Positions 21,170 to 32,272 of a stretch of DNA of 64,000 nt are shown here, in pieces. A program made the position numbers and the translations under genes. Origin of the DNA: Vombatus ursinus (taxonomy: Eukaryota; Chordata; Mammalia; Diprotodontia; Vombatidae); NCBI RefSeq assembly GCF_900497805.2, contig NW_020949602.1, positions 4,719,582 through 4,783,581 on the forward strand, given 5' to 3'. Position 1 is the stretch's first letter. Each line of letters opens with the position of its first letter. The notes under the pieces are model-generated. The model saw only the letters and a program-made list of their open reading frames with translations, was not told where the DNA came from and did not search any database.

Positions 21170-21630
21170 TTGAGCTGGGAACACTAAGACTGAGGGTCCT
21201 TTGTTGGGTCAGGGGAACGTTATCACCCTCTCCCCCAGCCATAATGCTAAAAGAATTCTTTTTAATAAATACAAAAAAATGGCAATGAATGTACCCAGGT
21301 AGCCAATGCATGTATCTCTAATGAGGCCCTCCATCTGTTTATTATTTATGCAAAAAACAAATGCCACTTGGTTATTAATAAAATATGGGGCAGTCATTAA
21401 TCCTCAATAAACACAGTGCAGGTAATTAGTATGAAAGTGACACAGAATACTTCATAATGAGAAGGTAATTTTCCAACCAGCTAATGGATTATTCAAACAA
21501 ACCTTAACTTTCTCTTATCATGAACAGGATCCGCTGGGGAAAAGAACTGGAGGGACTTCCTTTGTAACCTTGAAAACTTTGAAAGCTGAAGGTCTTGAAA
21601 ATTGAGCTTTAGCTTAAGAGCTTAATCATC
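21170..21630. other. repeat-free AT-rich island
   Basis: About 460 bp with octamer-like 'tatttatgcaaaaaac' (21344-21359), several ATTA/TAAT cores ('ggttattaataaaatatggg', 'cttcataatgagaaggtaat') and no transposon. A good candidate for conserved regulatory DNA; inference. Confidence 0.45.
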
Positions 21631-21999
21631 TGCAGCAGTACCAATGTTTGCATGGAGTTTCAGGCTGTATTTTCCCAGCTAATGCTCTTGAACCCTGGGC
21701 AGGGATGAATAGCTCTCTTTTGAAGAGGGAGGAAGAGAGGTGTTCGAATAATTCAAATGTCCTGCCTAAAGTCACAAGGCTAGGGCAAAACTGGGAATCA
21801 AACCAAGCCTTTTGTATTCTGAGGCTAAACATTTGGCATTGATTTAAAATGACTTGAAGTTGGGGATTCTCTTTCCACCACTTTCAAGAGAGCATGGCGG
21901 TGAAGAAGGCCTGTCTCCATAATAATCCCATAAGTCAAAACGCTGCTACAATGCAGAAATGGCTCATGAGGGAGACTTTTATTATATTAGGCAGAGGGA

Positions 22000-22280
22000 A
22001 TGGCAGAAAGCAGTCTGGATCTGGATCCAAAGGTCTTGAATTTCAGTTCTATTACTGAATGGTTAATGAATCTAGGTAAGTGATTTAAACTCTCTGGGCC
22101 TCAGTTTCCTCATCTATAGAATGAAAGCTATAGAATAACTGACTTTTCCTGGTCCTCCACCCCCACCATGGACCAATCACTCAAATTCTCTGAACTTGTT
22201 TCCTTATCTATAAAATGAAGGTCTGAATGACCTCTAATGTTTCCACCTCCAAATCTAAATCCATGATCTTATATTCTGAA
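22000..22280 (+). repeat. MIR3 copies in tandem
   Basis: 'gggcctcagtttcctcatct' and then a second 'gaacttgtttccttatctat' with tail 'tctaatgtttccacctccaa' indicate two overlapping MIR3-type units. Confidence 0.75.
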
Positions 22281-22304
22281 ATTATTAAAGATTCAACCTA
22301 AGTT

Positions 22305-22540
22305 ATTATGCTTGGGTTTGAGTTCTGACAGACTAGCTGTGTGATCTTCAGTAAGTCATTTAAATTCTCCAAGCCTCGGTTTCCTCATCTGTAAAATGGG
22401 GATGATAAAATTGGTAGAACCTACCTCACAGGATTGTTAGAAGGTCAAAGGAGGAAAAAAAAGATGTAAAGTGATTTGTTAACTTTAAAGCACTATACAC
22501 ATATGTGTGAACTGTTAGTATTTTTATAATAATTACGAGT
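22305..22540 (+). repeat. MIR CORE-SINE
   Basis: 'tagctgtgtgatcttcagta', 'tttcctcatctgtaaaatgg' and 'acctcacaggattgttagaa', with a palindromic 'cacatatgtgtg' in the tail. Confidence 0.85.
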
Positions 22541-22644
22541 GTTTAAAAGCTTTGCAAACTTTTAGGAGCTATATAACAATGGGATGGAATGGGAAGGCAA
22601 AGGAAGGCAAGATGAGGAAACTGATTTATATAGAACATTATTTA

Positions 22645-22850
22645 TGCAGGATCTTAGACCTGGAGCTGGAATGGGATCTCAGAGGTCATGTTTTTGTAGT
22701 CCAACCCCATCTCTTTAGAGATAAAGACACTGACGCTCATAGATGTGAAGTCATCTACTCAAGGTCACACGGCTTGTAAGATGCAGGCCAATGATTCAAA
22801 CCTAAGTCCTCTGAGACCAAATTCAGTGCTCTCCCCATTGCCCCACAGGA
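22645..22850 (-). repeat. MIR3, reversed
   Basis: 'cttagacctggagctggaat', 'tctcagaggtcatgtttttg' and 'actcaaggtcacacggcttg'. Confidence 0.8.
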
Positions 22851-22854
22851 ACAT

Positions 22855-23210
22855 TTTTCTCCCAGATTATACCATGAAAACCAGCCATCAGAATCAGAAT
22901 CTTGAGGCTCATGAGATTCTCAGGCATGAGTGAAAGGTTGCATCCCATTTAATGCACTTACTCTCCTTACAAATGCCAAAAGAGAGACTTCTTTACATTT
23001 TAGAAAGACTCCCAGAGGGTGTTGGGGTCAACTTCAAGGTAATTGGAAAGTGTCATCCTTCCCATAGATCCTGAGTAAACCTGAGAATTGGGGCTTCCCT
23101 GCAGACAGGCTTGGCATAAATCAACCTCCACTTTCCAAAGAGCCATTTCTATGTTTAAGGACCTGTCCAGCCTATAACTACCTTATTTCCATATCCATGG
23201 CCAGTGCCAC
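22855..23210. other. unassigned noncoding sequence
   Basis: About 350 bp with no repeat or coding signal recognised. Confidence 0.4.
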
Positions 23211-23214
23211 ATAT

Positions 23215-23410
23215 CATAGGATTGTAGAACCTTAGAACAGGCAGAGATGTTAGAACTCATACAGTCTAAGTCCCTCATTTTTGAGACAAGAAAACCAAAA
23301 CTCAGAGAGAACAAGACATGTCCAGGATCAAATGGAACTCAGTCAGGTGCAGAGGTGGGGACTTGACCCTAGGTCATGTGATTCCAAGTTCAATGTTCTT
23401 TCCATCATAG
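23215..23410 (-). repeat. MIR3, reversed
   Basis: 'ggattgtagaaccttagaac', 'aagtccctcatttttgagac' and 'aagacatgtccaggatcaaa'. Confidence 0.8.
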
Positions 23411-23431
23411 AAAAGAAAGAACACTTGCTTC

Positions 23432-23880
23432 CTAGAGACAGCAGTAGGGTGCTGTGGAAAGAACACTGGATTTGGACTCAGAGGACCTGGGTTTGAATTC
23501 AGGCTTTGCCACTGATTACCTATGTGACCTTGGATAAGTTACTTACCCTCATTGCACCTCAGTTTCCTTACCTATGAAATGATGGGATTAGACCTGGCAA
23601 TCTCTTACATCACTTCTGCTCTAAGTCTATGAGCAAATGACCATGAGCATGTTCCTTAATCCCTCTGAGCCTCAGTTTCCTCATCTGTAAAATGAAGGAT
23701 TTGGGTTTGATGGTCTCAAACATCACTTTATACTCAATCCCTATATGATCTTATGACCACATGGATGACACAATCCCTTGGAGCCTCAGTTTTCTCATTT
23801 GTAAAACAGGTTGATAATCTATTCATTTTTTTACTTCCAAGGGTTGTTCTGAGTAAGTAATGACTTACTAAGTGTCTGTT
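23432..23880 (+). repeat. three successive MIR3/MIR units
   Basis: The SINE core (cctcagtttcctcatctgta) recurs near 23561, 23671 and 23786, each with its own tail. The first unit is almost full length; the others are 3' halves. Its first unit is inverted relative to the MIR3 at 23215-23410. Confidence 0.75.
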
Positions 23881-23916
23881 GGTTTTTGAGAAATAGTACA
23901 ACCCTCAAAGACCTTT

Positions 23917-24520
23917 CTGGCCCATCAAGTGTTTAAGGGTTATCATGTACAGGAGGGACAGCCCTGCAGGGCACAGAATGTCGAGTATGGAATCAAGAAG
24001 AGTTCATGAATTCAAATCTGGCATCAGACACTGAGAAGCTATGTGACCTTGAACAAGTAATTTAACCCTGTTTGTCTCAGATTCCTCTTCTGCCAAAATG
24101 AGCTGGAGAAGGAAATGGAAAACTACTCCGATATCTTTGCCAAGAAAACACCAAATGGGGTCACAAAGAGTCAGCTGCAACTGAAAAATGACTGAACAAC
24201 ATGTACAGAAGGGATTAGGCTTATTCTGCTTGGCCCAGAGAGAAGACTTAGAAGAAATTGGGAAATGGGGCAGGGAGAATTATAAAGGCAGATTTTGGTT
24301 GGGGATAAGGAAACTTTCCTTCCAGTTAGAGATGGAATGTGTTGCTAGGAGAGGTTGCAAGTTTCCTATCAATGAAGGTTTTCAAGCAAAGACTAGATGA
24401 TCACTTATCAGGAAAACTATACAGAAGATTCTTGTTCTGGTATGGGTTGGATCGGGCTCTGAAATCTCTTCCAAATGAGTGGTTTTGTAATTCTGTGCAT
24501 GTATCCTATCTTAGGATACA
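23917..24520 (+). repeat. L3/CR1-type LINE split by a MAR1-like SINE
   Basis: Left part 'tcaagtgtttaagggttatc' (23917-23957). The right part resumes at 24214 with 'attaggcttattctgcttgg', then 'ggttttcaagcaaagactag' and 'tggtatgggttggatcgggc'. Confidence 0.85.
23958..24199 (+). mobile_element. MAR1-like CORE-SINE with 14-bp target duplication, nested in L3
   Basis: 'tgagctggagaaggaaatgg', 'tctttgccaagaaaacacca' and 'gggtcacaaagagtcagct'. Duplication CATGTACAGGAGGG (23944-23957) and CATGTACAGAAGGG (24200-24213), one mismatch. Confidence 0.92.
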
Positions 24521-24589
24521 TTAGATGGGCTAGAAAGATCTTTGAGGGTCGTACTTAAAAACCAGCAGGATTAACATTGAGAGACTTGG

Positions 24590-25925
24590 CTTTCTCAGTT
24601 CTTATCTTTCTTGACCTCTCTATAGCATTTGGTCCTCTATCATTCTCTTCTCTTCCTCCTGGATTTTCAAGGTATGGGTCTTTCCTGGTTCTCCTCCATA
24701 ACTGACTGACCACTCCTTCTCTGTCTCTTGGGGTGGATCATTATTCCTGCCCCACCACCTATGCATGGGTAAGCTCCTGGCTCTCTTCTCCCCCAGCATA
24801 CTCTCTCTTTGTAATCCCATCATGGGGCTTCAATTGTTACCACTGTGGGGAAGATTCTCAAAGGTAGCTTCCAACCCAAGTGTCTTTCCTGAGCTCTGGT
24901 CCCCCATTGCCAAATTTCCACTAGACAATGCTACCTGCAGGCAGCTTAAACACATTATATCCCCAAATCAAACTCATTATCTTTCTCCCCAAACACCACC
25001 CTCCCCCTAACTTTGCTGCTACTACCAAGGACACCACCTTCCTTTTTTAACCCAGGCTCGCAACCTTGGACTCTTCATTGCTTCTTGCCTCTTCTCAATC
25101 TCCATATCCAATTAGTTACCAGGGCAACTCAATTCTATATCCACACCCTTTTTCTTTGCCTCTGCTTACATGACTCCTATTTCAATCAAAATCAGCAAGC
25201 ATTTATTAAATACTTCCTACGTGTTAGGCATTAGGATACAAAGAAGAAAGTGAAATAATCCTTATTCTCAAGGAGCTTACATTCTAATGGAGGAGGATAA
25301 CATATGGAAATCAAAATATTCAAGATAAACATAAATTAGATGGAATGTCATTTGAGAAGATGACTGGCCTTAGATTTCAGTCTCTATCATCTCTTACCTG
25401 GACAATTGTGGCTGGCTGCCAATTGGTGGCCTGACTTCTAATCTCACCTCTCTCCAATCCATCCTCCCCGCAGCCACCATAGTGACCTCCCTGAAGCACA
25501 TATCTGATCTCCCTCAAGCGTCCATGGGTGTCTTTCACTCCTCCGTCTAGCACTGCCGGTCTCCAACCTGGAATGACCCCTCCAATCACATTCTACATCT
25601 CATCCCAACTGGTCTTCTTGCTATTTCCTGTGCATCTCCACCTCCCATCTCTGTCTGAGCCTTTGTTCAAAATGTCCCCCATGCTTGATATGGTCTCCCT
25701 CCTCCATTCAGCCTTTAGGAATCAGATCCTTCTCCAAGACAACTTTGAGCATTTCCCCAAATTGTCGCAGTTCTCCCCACCCAACAAGTTGACTTAGGAT
25801 ATATTTTGCATTTTGACATCTTTGTGCTTGTCATTTGCCCCAGCGCAATATAGTGTTTTGTGGGCATGGAGCATTCCTTTTGTATCTGCCTCCCCAGTAC
25901 CTAGAACGTTATGAATCCTTAATGA
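24590..25925 (+). repeat. L2 LINE, reverse-transcriptase C-terminal region to 3' end, split by another L2
   Basis: Sense L2. The relic protein 'LSFLTSL' to 'LVLLH' is followed by a stretch aligning to L2 'KTELIIFPPKPSPLP' (24960-25010) and 'LDYCNS' (about 25395). It runs through 'gtctccctcctccattcag' to the tail near 25925. Frames are broken, so it is inactive. It is interrupted at 25188-25373. Confidence 0.88.
25188..25373 (-). mobile_element. L2 3' end, reversed, inserted in L2
   Basis: 'gcaagcatttattaaatact', 'ttaggcattaggatacaaag' and 'ctcaaggagcttacattcta'. Target duplication ATTTCAATC (25179-25187) and ATTTCAGTC (25374-25382). Confidence 0.88.
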
Positions 25926-25929
25926 ATGT

Positions 25930-26035
25930 TGTTGCTGAATTGAACTGAGTTCAAATCCAGTCTCCAACACCTGCTAGCTTTATGATCACAGAAGTCTCCC
26001 TTTCTTCACCTGTAAAATGGGTCACCACCTTCCCT
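25930..26035 (+). repeat. MIR fragment
   Basis: 'gagttcaaatccagtctcca' and 'tcttcacctgtaaaatgggt'. Confidence 0.7.
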
Positions 26036-26259
26036 CCCAATCCTTGGGAAGCAGGGGCTAAACAATCCAGAGAATACATTGTTCCTCTCCTGGTGTGACT
26101 GTGAGCATGGTCTGACTATTTTCAGGGCAGCCATGACAGACCCCTCACTTACATGGACTGCCCATAGAACTTCTGCCACCCCTACACCCACGTACTTGCA
26201 CACACATACCTGTTCTGACTATTTTTTAAACTATTATTATTTTTGTACAAGTGAAAAAT

Positions 26260-26410
26260 TAATGGTAACAGCTCTGGAGTTGGCTATTAATCCTATTAAT
26301 GCCATGTAACAGATAAGGAAATAGAAAAAAAAACAGAAATATTAAGTAAGTGATTTGCTCAAGGTCACGCAGCCTTCTCTATATTCAGCACTCATTCTTC
26401 TAACCAGGCT
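26260..26410 (-). repeat. MIR remnant, reversed
   Basis: 'gatttgctcaaggtcacgca' with an A-rich middle; heavily diverged. Confidence 0.5.
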
Positions 26411-27284
26411 GCTACACAGTTCAGTGAATAGAAATGCCAAGTCCAGGCCTGGTTGGCTTCTTCCAGCACTCTCTGAGGCTTTACTCATTTGGTCTCTCTG
26501 CCAGAGAACACTCTGTCTTACCCAGTCAAGGGTGAAATGGCTCAAGTGACTGATCAGTGATCAAAAACATCTACAGAAACAAAACGGCAGGAACAGAACC
26601 CGGGCCCCAGAAATTCTGGGATGAGGTGGATATGGGATGCACAAAGCTGGGGCTCAGAGGGTTTGTGGTAGCGAACCTGGCTCCGATGGGCTGACAAAGA
26701 GGGAGAGCAAAGGAGTCAATGCAAAGCAGCAAGAAGGCATCAGAAGACACCAACTCATGTGGGTAATTGGTCTGAGACGTGGAGAATAAAATCAAATATT
26801 GGGAAACGCAGCCAAGTCAAATGAGCAAAGAGGAGAATTATAGGAAAAGCATTATGTGGCTGGAGGTGGATAGGCAGGTGAGGGGATGGCCTGGGGGAAG
26901 ATGAAGCCCATGAAGACAGGGAGCTGTGGAGTTGAAGATACAACTTCTCTATGAATTAAGGAACTGAGTCCGGGGAAACCACTCCCTGCTGACCCCTCCT
27001 TCCCTGAGGAAGCAGGCAAGCTAAATGTGTTAAGGGTAAGCCAACAGCCTCTGTTCACTTCTGGGGTCCTGACCTGTGCCTGGGGTCCTTACATCACATT
27101 AGGCAGGATCCATTCCGCTCACCCTAGGACCCGATGTGATAGTAAGAAACAAGTCCAAACTAGATAATTTTTTTGGACCCGAATCCAAGCTCCAGCTTGG
27201 TACAGATGAAGAATTTATCATCTCCAAAGGGAGAGTAGCATATTTGAGGAGGCCCTGGCCTTTCAACACTCTCTCTAGAGAGAG
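26411..27284. other. unassigned noncoding sequence, purine-rich
   Basis: About 870 bp. 26570-26960 is G+A-rich on the + strand, which is why several minus-strand frames stay open (up to 74 codons). No exon is supported. Confidence 0.4.
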
Positions 27285-27455
27285 CAGTTTCTCAACCTGG
27301 AGTCCATAAACACGTTTTTTTTTTAATATTTTGAGAACTAGAATTTAATATGATTGGTTTCCTTTGTAATTCCATGGATTTTATTTTATGACTTTAAAAA
27401 CAGGATTCTGAGATCCATAGGGAGCCATGACACCAAAAAAGGTTAAAAATACTTG
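27285..27455 (+). mobile_element. hAT-like MITE
   Basis: Starts CAGTTTCTCAACCTGGAGTC and ends 'aaaggttaaaaatacttg', whose complement CAAGTATTTTTAACCT mirrors the start. Middle: 'atgattggtttcctttgtaa' and 'tccatagggagccatgac'. No clear target duplication remains. Confidence 0.7.
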
Positions 27456-27467
27456 ACCCAAAGGTGT

Positions 27468-27650
27468 CACAACACAGTGGAAACAACACTGGGTTTAAAG
27501 TCAGAGGATCTGGATTCAATTCTTGCCTCAGTCACTTGGGAGCTGTGACCTTGAACAAGTCATTTCATCACTATGGACCTCATTTCCCTCCTCTGTAGAA
27601 TGAGAGAATTGGGCTAAAGAGCCTCTTGCATTTTTCAGGCTCTGTTAAGA
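27468..27650 (+). repeat. MIR3 CORE-SINE
   Basis: 'gtttaaagtcagaggatctg', 'gaccttgaacaagtcatttc' and 'gaattgggctaaagagcct'. Confidence 0.8.
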
Positions 27651-27859
27651 ACTATTTAATAGACATTTAGAGGAATTTGTTTCTGGAACAGACCTTTCCT
27701 AAATGTATTTCTCCTAGTGTGGAGTTCTGTATACAGAAGACACCGCATAAGAGCTTAACATGATGGGTTGTTATGTAATCAAAGACAAATGTCTCAAATA
27801 ATTTTAAAGGGAGTGTCAAAATTGGATCTTTCTCTGTACCAGTTAACTAACACCTCATC

Positions 27860-28040
27860 AACTGGATGATCTCCGTCCAAAATCCCTTGGACGCTATGAT
27901 CTTATACTTGCTTATGCATGCAGGAGTTACCTCTCCCAGCTAGACTGTCGGCCCCTTGAAGGCACTGACTTTCACCTTTTGTGTTTGTATCAATGGTACC
28001 TAGAAGAAGACACATCACCACCAAGGGCATGCTCCATCTG
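27860..28040 (+). repeat. L2 3' end
   Basis: 'tagactgtcggccccttgaa' followed by 'ttgtgtttgtatcaatggta' is the L2 3' UTR signature. Confidence 0.7.
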
Positions 28041-28239
28041 CAGCTCAACCACCCAGACTTTATCAGCTCCAATGGACTGTTAACCTACTTAGATGAGATG
28101 GAAGTCACCAAATGGTTTCTTCCAGTGAGATGGAAGACCACCAGGCCTTAACATTTGCCTCCTTATCACTGCCTCCAAAAGTCCTCCAGGCTTTATTATG
28201 TGACCTGATTGATCCATGTAACAAATTTCCCCATGGTAC

Positions 28240-28482
28240 CACCAAGTTAGAGTCATAGGGTGTAGGTTCAAAACCTGGGTCCATCAGCATCTATGTGACC
28301 TTAGGTGATTCACCTAATTCCTGACCTCAGTTTCCTCATATGAAAAATGAGAAGGTCCCTTCTGTCTCTGAATCTTTGATAATCTACTTAGCTTGTCTGG
28401 GCCTCTGTTTTCTCACCTGTAAGATGAGGAGGCTGGCCTTGATGGCCCCTGGTGTCCCCTCCACGTTTAAATCTATGATCTC
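28240..28482 (+). repeat. MIR3 units in tandem
   Basis: 'gacctcagtttcctcatatg' and then 'gggcctctgttttctcacct', each followed by a MIR3 tail. Confidence 0.75.
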
Positions 28483-28571
28483 CCTCTATCACAATTGTAT
28501 GATAAGGAAGAAAACAACTGGGGGAGGGAGAGGGGTTGGGCCACATAAAACATCCACTTTCTTTGCTTATC

Positions 28572-28607
28572 AGCCATAAAGTAGATGCTTGGTCTTATTA
28601 ATGAGGC

Positions 28608-28672
<65 letters not shown>

Positions 28673-29305
28673 TCATTCCAGGTTCCCAGTAATCTAAGAT
28701 ACAATGCCGAGTTCCATAATTAATCTTCCATCCCCCTAGGGGACAGTTCACCGCAGAGAGAGATTTATGATAAGCATATGTATTTTGTGCTAGGAAAGTC
28801 TTTGAACCTTCATTTTTAAAATGGAGCATTTGTGTGTGGTAGTGAACATACACATATACATTTTTAATTTCCACGGCGCCTTTCAGACACCAGAATCTCT
28901 TGCAGGAGAACTCGGGGAAATAGATGTTTTTAAAAGGGCCTGGGAACTGGAGGTGGAAGGAAGGCTGGGCCTGAGAGTGGCGTGGGGCTGACAATCATAA
29001 TTACCATTTTAAAATCGCTCTGCCAGAGCCCTGGGAGCCAAATAGAAATGGAAACATAAATAATTCTTCTGTATATCATACTTAGCGGAACTTTTTGAAC
29101 ATAAAACATACTTACAAAGTAATGTGGCATTTCAAAAGCATGTTGTTCTCTGATAAGCCAGGGTCTGGAACTAGAATGAAAATATCGGTATGGACAATTA
29201 CCAGACTGTAACAACCGATGAATATGATTTGTAACGTGCAGCTGCTATATTTATTTCAGCACATTAACATATAAACATTTGTCATGTATAAAATGCCTTT
29301 AATAC
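28572..29305. other. repeat-poor island containing a (TG)n tract
   Basis: Apart from (TG)n at 28606-28671 no repeat is seen. It contains 'taattaccattttaaaatcg' and several ATAAA/TTTAT cores. A 173-codon minus-strand open frame (28473-28994) exists only because (TG)n encodes Thr-His repeats, so it is not a gene. Confidence 0.45.
28606..28671. repeat. (TG)n microsatellite, about 32 units
   Basis: Uninterrupted TG dinucleotides. The length implies recent expansion and likely polymorphism. Confidence 0.97.
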
Positions 29306-29309
29306 TGAC

Positions 29310-30010
29310 TTTCCCCAGCTTTCTTTCTCTCTCTTCTCTCTGCCTTTCTACCTCTGCATCCTTCTTTTTCTCTTCCTTCTCTTTTTTCTATTCTCTGTCT
29401 CATGCCCCCTTATACTTCTCTTTCTCTTCAACCTATCTCCTTTTTCTTCTCTCTTTCTCCTCTGTCTGATTCCTCTCTTACTTTCTCCTCTTCTATCTTT
29501 ACCTGTCTCTGCTATTGTCTCTTTTTCCTCCTTGTCTTTCCTCTCAATACCCTTCTCCCATCCTTTCTTACTCTCTTCTCTTTCTTCCCTCATCTCTGCC
29601 TTCATTTTCTCCCTCAGTCTTTCACTCTTCTCTGTTTTCCTTCCCTTCTTTTTCTGACTCTTTTCCCTTTTAGTTTGTTTCCTCTCTCTCTTTCTCTCTC
29701 TCTCTCCCTTCCTCCCTCTCTTTGGTCAGTTCTCCCTTTCTTTTGTTTCTCCACCTCTCCTCCTGTTTCCCTCTTTTTTTCCATATCCCTGTTTCCTCTC
29801 TCCTTCTGCCTTTTTTTCTCTCCCCCTCCACCTCATTCCTCTTTCTTTGTACCTCTCTGCCACTCTTTCTCTTGTCATCTGTCTTATTTCTCTTTCTCTG
29901 TCCCTCTTTGTCCCTTTCTCCCTTCTTCAGTCTCATTTCTTTTTCCCCTGCCCCACTGTACACTCTCCTAGTCTAGCTTCTTTCTCTCCTCCCTCCCATC
30001 ACCCTAATTC
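29310..30010. repeat. 700-bp polypyrimidine (CT-rich) tract
   Basis: Almost only C and T on the + strand, in CTT, TCTC, CCT and TTTC units with scattered purines. The 189-codon + frame (29402-29971, Ser/Leu/Phe-rich) and Glu/Lys/Arg-rich minus frames are by-products of composition. Confidence 0.95.
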
Positions 30011-30577
30011 CCTGACCCATCTCTCTCAACAGGACTTCAGTGCTGACTGGATTAAAGAACCCCTTGTTTCCAAAACATGAATTACTTCCCCTTCACAATG
30101 CCACCCCAGGCCAGCTGTTGAGGCATCAGTGACTTTGTGAAAGGAAACATTGAGACATGGGGGAAATAAGGACGCAGAAGGAGGTCCTAGATATCCCTCT
30201 GCTCTCTAGCAGCAGGAAATGCACCTGGTTCCTTCCATTCAGCCATAGTAGTAAGTAAGGTGTGGGTCTCTGCTTTCTCTCCACTCATTTTGCCCCCATC
30301 ACCCTCTCCTCTGCCCTTTTCCTTTGCTCTCTCTAGTTCCTATTACTACATCACATTTCTCTAATAATAACAAAGGAAATCCCACAAAAGCAAAGCCCAA
30401 TTTTCCTTCCCTTCTTTTTCTTTAATTCAGCCCTACAATCATTTACTCTGGGTGAGGTTGCAGTTCAAACACCTCATAAACAAATAAACAAAACCAGTCC
30501 TTGCCTTCCTAGAGTTTACATTTTTCCTGCCACAAAGTAAGTCCTAAATAAATGTTGTTAACTTATCAATCTAATAT

Positions 30578-30766
30578 AGTCTCATAGCTCCAGAGCTGAA
30601 AGGAACCTTGGGGGGCAGCTAGTCTGATCCCCTCACTTTACAAATGAGGAAAGGCAGAAATGACCTGCCTAAGGTCACACAGATGTAAGCTGGCAGATTT
30701 GAGGTTCAAACTCAGGTTCATGACTCCAAGTTCAGCAATCCTTCTAATGTACCACACTTCCATAAA
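30578..30766 (-). repeat. MIR3, reversed
   Basis: 'ccagagctgaaaggaacctt', 'taaggtcacacagatgtaag' and 'ggttcaaactcaggttcatg'. Confidence 0.85.
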
Positions 30767-30771
30767 CCTAC

Positions 30772-31535
30772 TATTATTAACCACCTACTATGTGTCAGGT
30801 ACCTTGATAATTGCTGGGGATACAAAAAGAGGCAAAAGATAATCCCTACCCTCAAGGAGCTAACAATCCAATAGGAGAGAGAACAGGCAAAAAAATATAT
30901 GTAAACAAACTATATACAGGATAAATATATGGAAAAAAATTGAGGGAAAGCATTAGAATTAAGAGGAGTTGGAGAAGGCTTCCTGTAGAAGGTAGGATTT
31001 TAGTTGAGACTTGAAGGGAGATAGGAAAGTCAAGAGGTAGAAATCAGGAGATAAAGCATTCCAGGCAAGGAGGGACAGTCAGAGAAAATGCCTGGAACTG
31101 AGAGATGGAGCATCTCATTGGAAGAACAGCCAGGAGGCCAGTGTCACTGGATCAAAGAGTACTTGGTGGGGAGTAAGGTGTAAGAAGACTGGAAAGGTCA
31201 GGGGTAGATAAGTTAGGAAAGGCTTTGAATGACAAACAGAGGATTTTACATTTGATCCTGGGGGCATCAGGGAGACACTGGAATTTATTGGGGGAAGGGG
31301 GGCACATGGTCAGATTTAAGCTTTAGGAAAGTTCCTTTGGCAGCTGAATGGGGAATGGATTGGAGTGGGGCTGGGGGCAGTCGAGAAGCAGGCAGAGCCG
31401 CCAGCAGGCCATTGTAATAGCCCAGCATGAGGTGATGAGGACTTTTACTAGAGTGGTGGCAATGTCAGAGGAGAGAAGGGGGCATATTTGAGAGATGTCA
31501 CAAACATAATTTGAAGAAGAAAATACAAACAATCA
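30772..31535 (-). repeat. L2 LINE 3' portion, reversed, well preserved
   Basis: 'aaccacctactatgtgtcag', 'ctgtagaaggtaggatttta', 'gaggccagtgtcactggatc', 'gaggattttacatttgatcc', 'gccattgtaatagcccagca' and 'agtggtggcaatgtcagagg'. This is the longest L2 3' end in the window. On the minus strand the 69-codon frame (31532-31323) still aligns with the L2 RT 'LLSSDTATTLVKALITS' region. Confidence 0.92.
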
Positions 31536-31539
31536 GAGG

Positions 31540-31680
31540 GATTGGCAATAACTTCCTGTAGGAGGTGGCATATGAAAAAAAGAGCCTTAAAGGAAGCTGG
31601 GGTTCTAAGAGATAGTCATGTGGAAGGCATATGTTTGCAAAGAGGAATCCAAAAGATGAAACTCCAGATTGCTAAAAAAA
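31540..31680 (-). repeat. second L2 fragment, reversed
   Basis: 'aacttcctgtaggaggtggc' repeats a part of L2 already present in the preceding copy, so this is a separate insertion or a duplication. It ends with an A run (31673-31684). Confidence 0.7.
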
Positions 31681-31739
31681 AAAAATTAGTATAGAACAGT
31701 TATTCACTTAAGAATTGAAATTTGAGGGGGTGGAGTTTG

Positions 31740-32272
31740 CAGCATTCTTGACCAAAGTTAGCCCTACCCATCATCCTGACCCTTTCTACAGTGAAGCATA
31801 ACTACTCTACACACTATAAACATGTCTCAGTGCATTCCCACTTCTGTGACTTTGCTTAAGTTGTTTCCTACCCCTGGAATGACCTTCCTGCAACCCTCTG
31901 ATCTCTATCTGTTAACATATCCTAGCCAACCTCAAAAGTCACTTCTCAATGAAGCCATCCCTGTTTATCCCAGGTAATTCTCCTACCTTCCACTGAATTC
32001 TTCTGAATCACATGGTACCTCGTCAACCCATCCACCATCACATCAAGGATCTAGGGACCTCCTCTTACCACCGGTGGTGCCAACCTCTACGTGACATAGC
32101 TGCCTCTATTCTAGTTTGTTTCACAGTTATTTCCATGTGTACCATCTCAAACCATAAAATCCTTGAAGAGGTAGTTTGTCTTCCTTATCACTATGCCCAT
32201 GAATCCAAATACCTCGCAGAGAGCCTTGGATACAGTAGATGCTCAGGGTTTATTAAATGAATGAATATTTCA
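31740..32272 (+). repeat. L2 LINE 3' portion
   Basis: 'tacccctggaatgaccttcc', 'agtcacttctcaatgaagcc', 'ataaaatccttgaagaggta' and the terminal 'tattaaatgaatgaat'. It faces the reversed L2 at 30772-31680. Confidence 0.8.

Noticed and set aside
28473-28994. 173-codon minus-strand open frame
   Set aside because: About 30 residues are Thr-His repeats read from (TG)n; the rest shows no domain.
29402-29971. 189-codon + open frame, Ser/Leu/Phe-rich
   Set aside because: It lies wholly in the polypyrimidine tract, where stop codons are rare because purines are rare.
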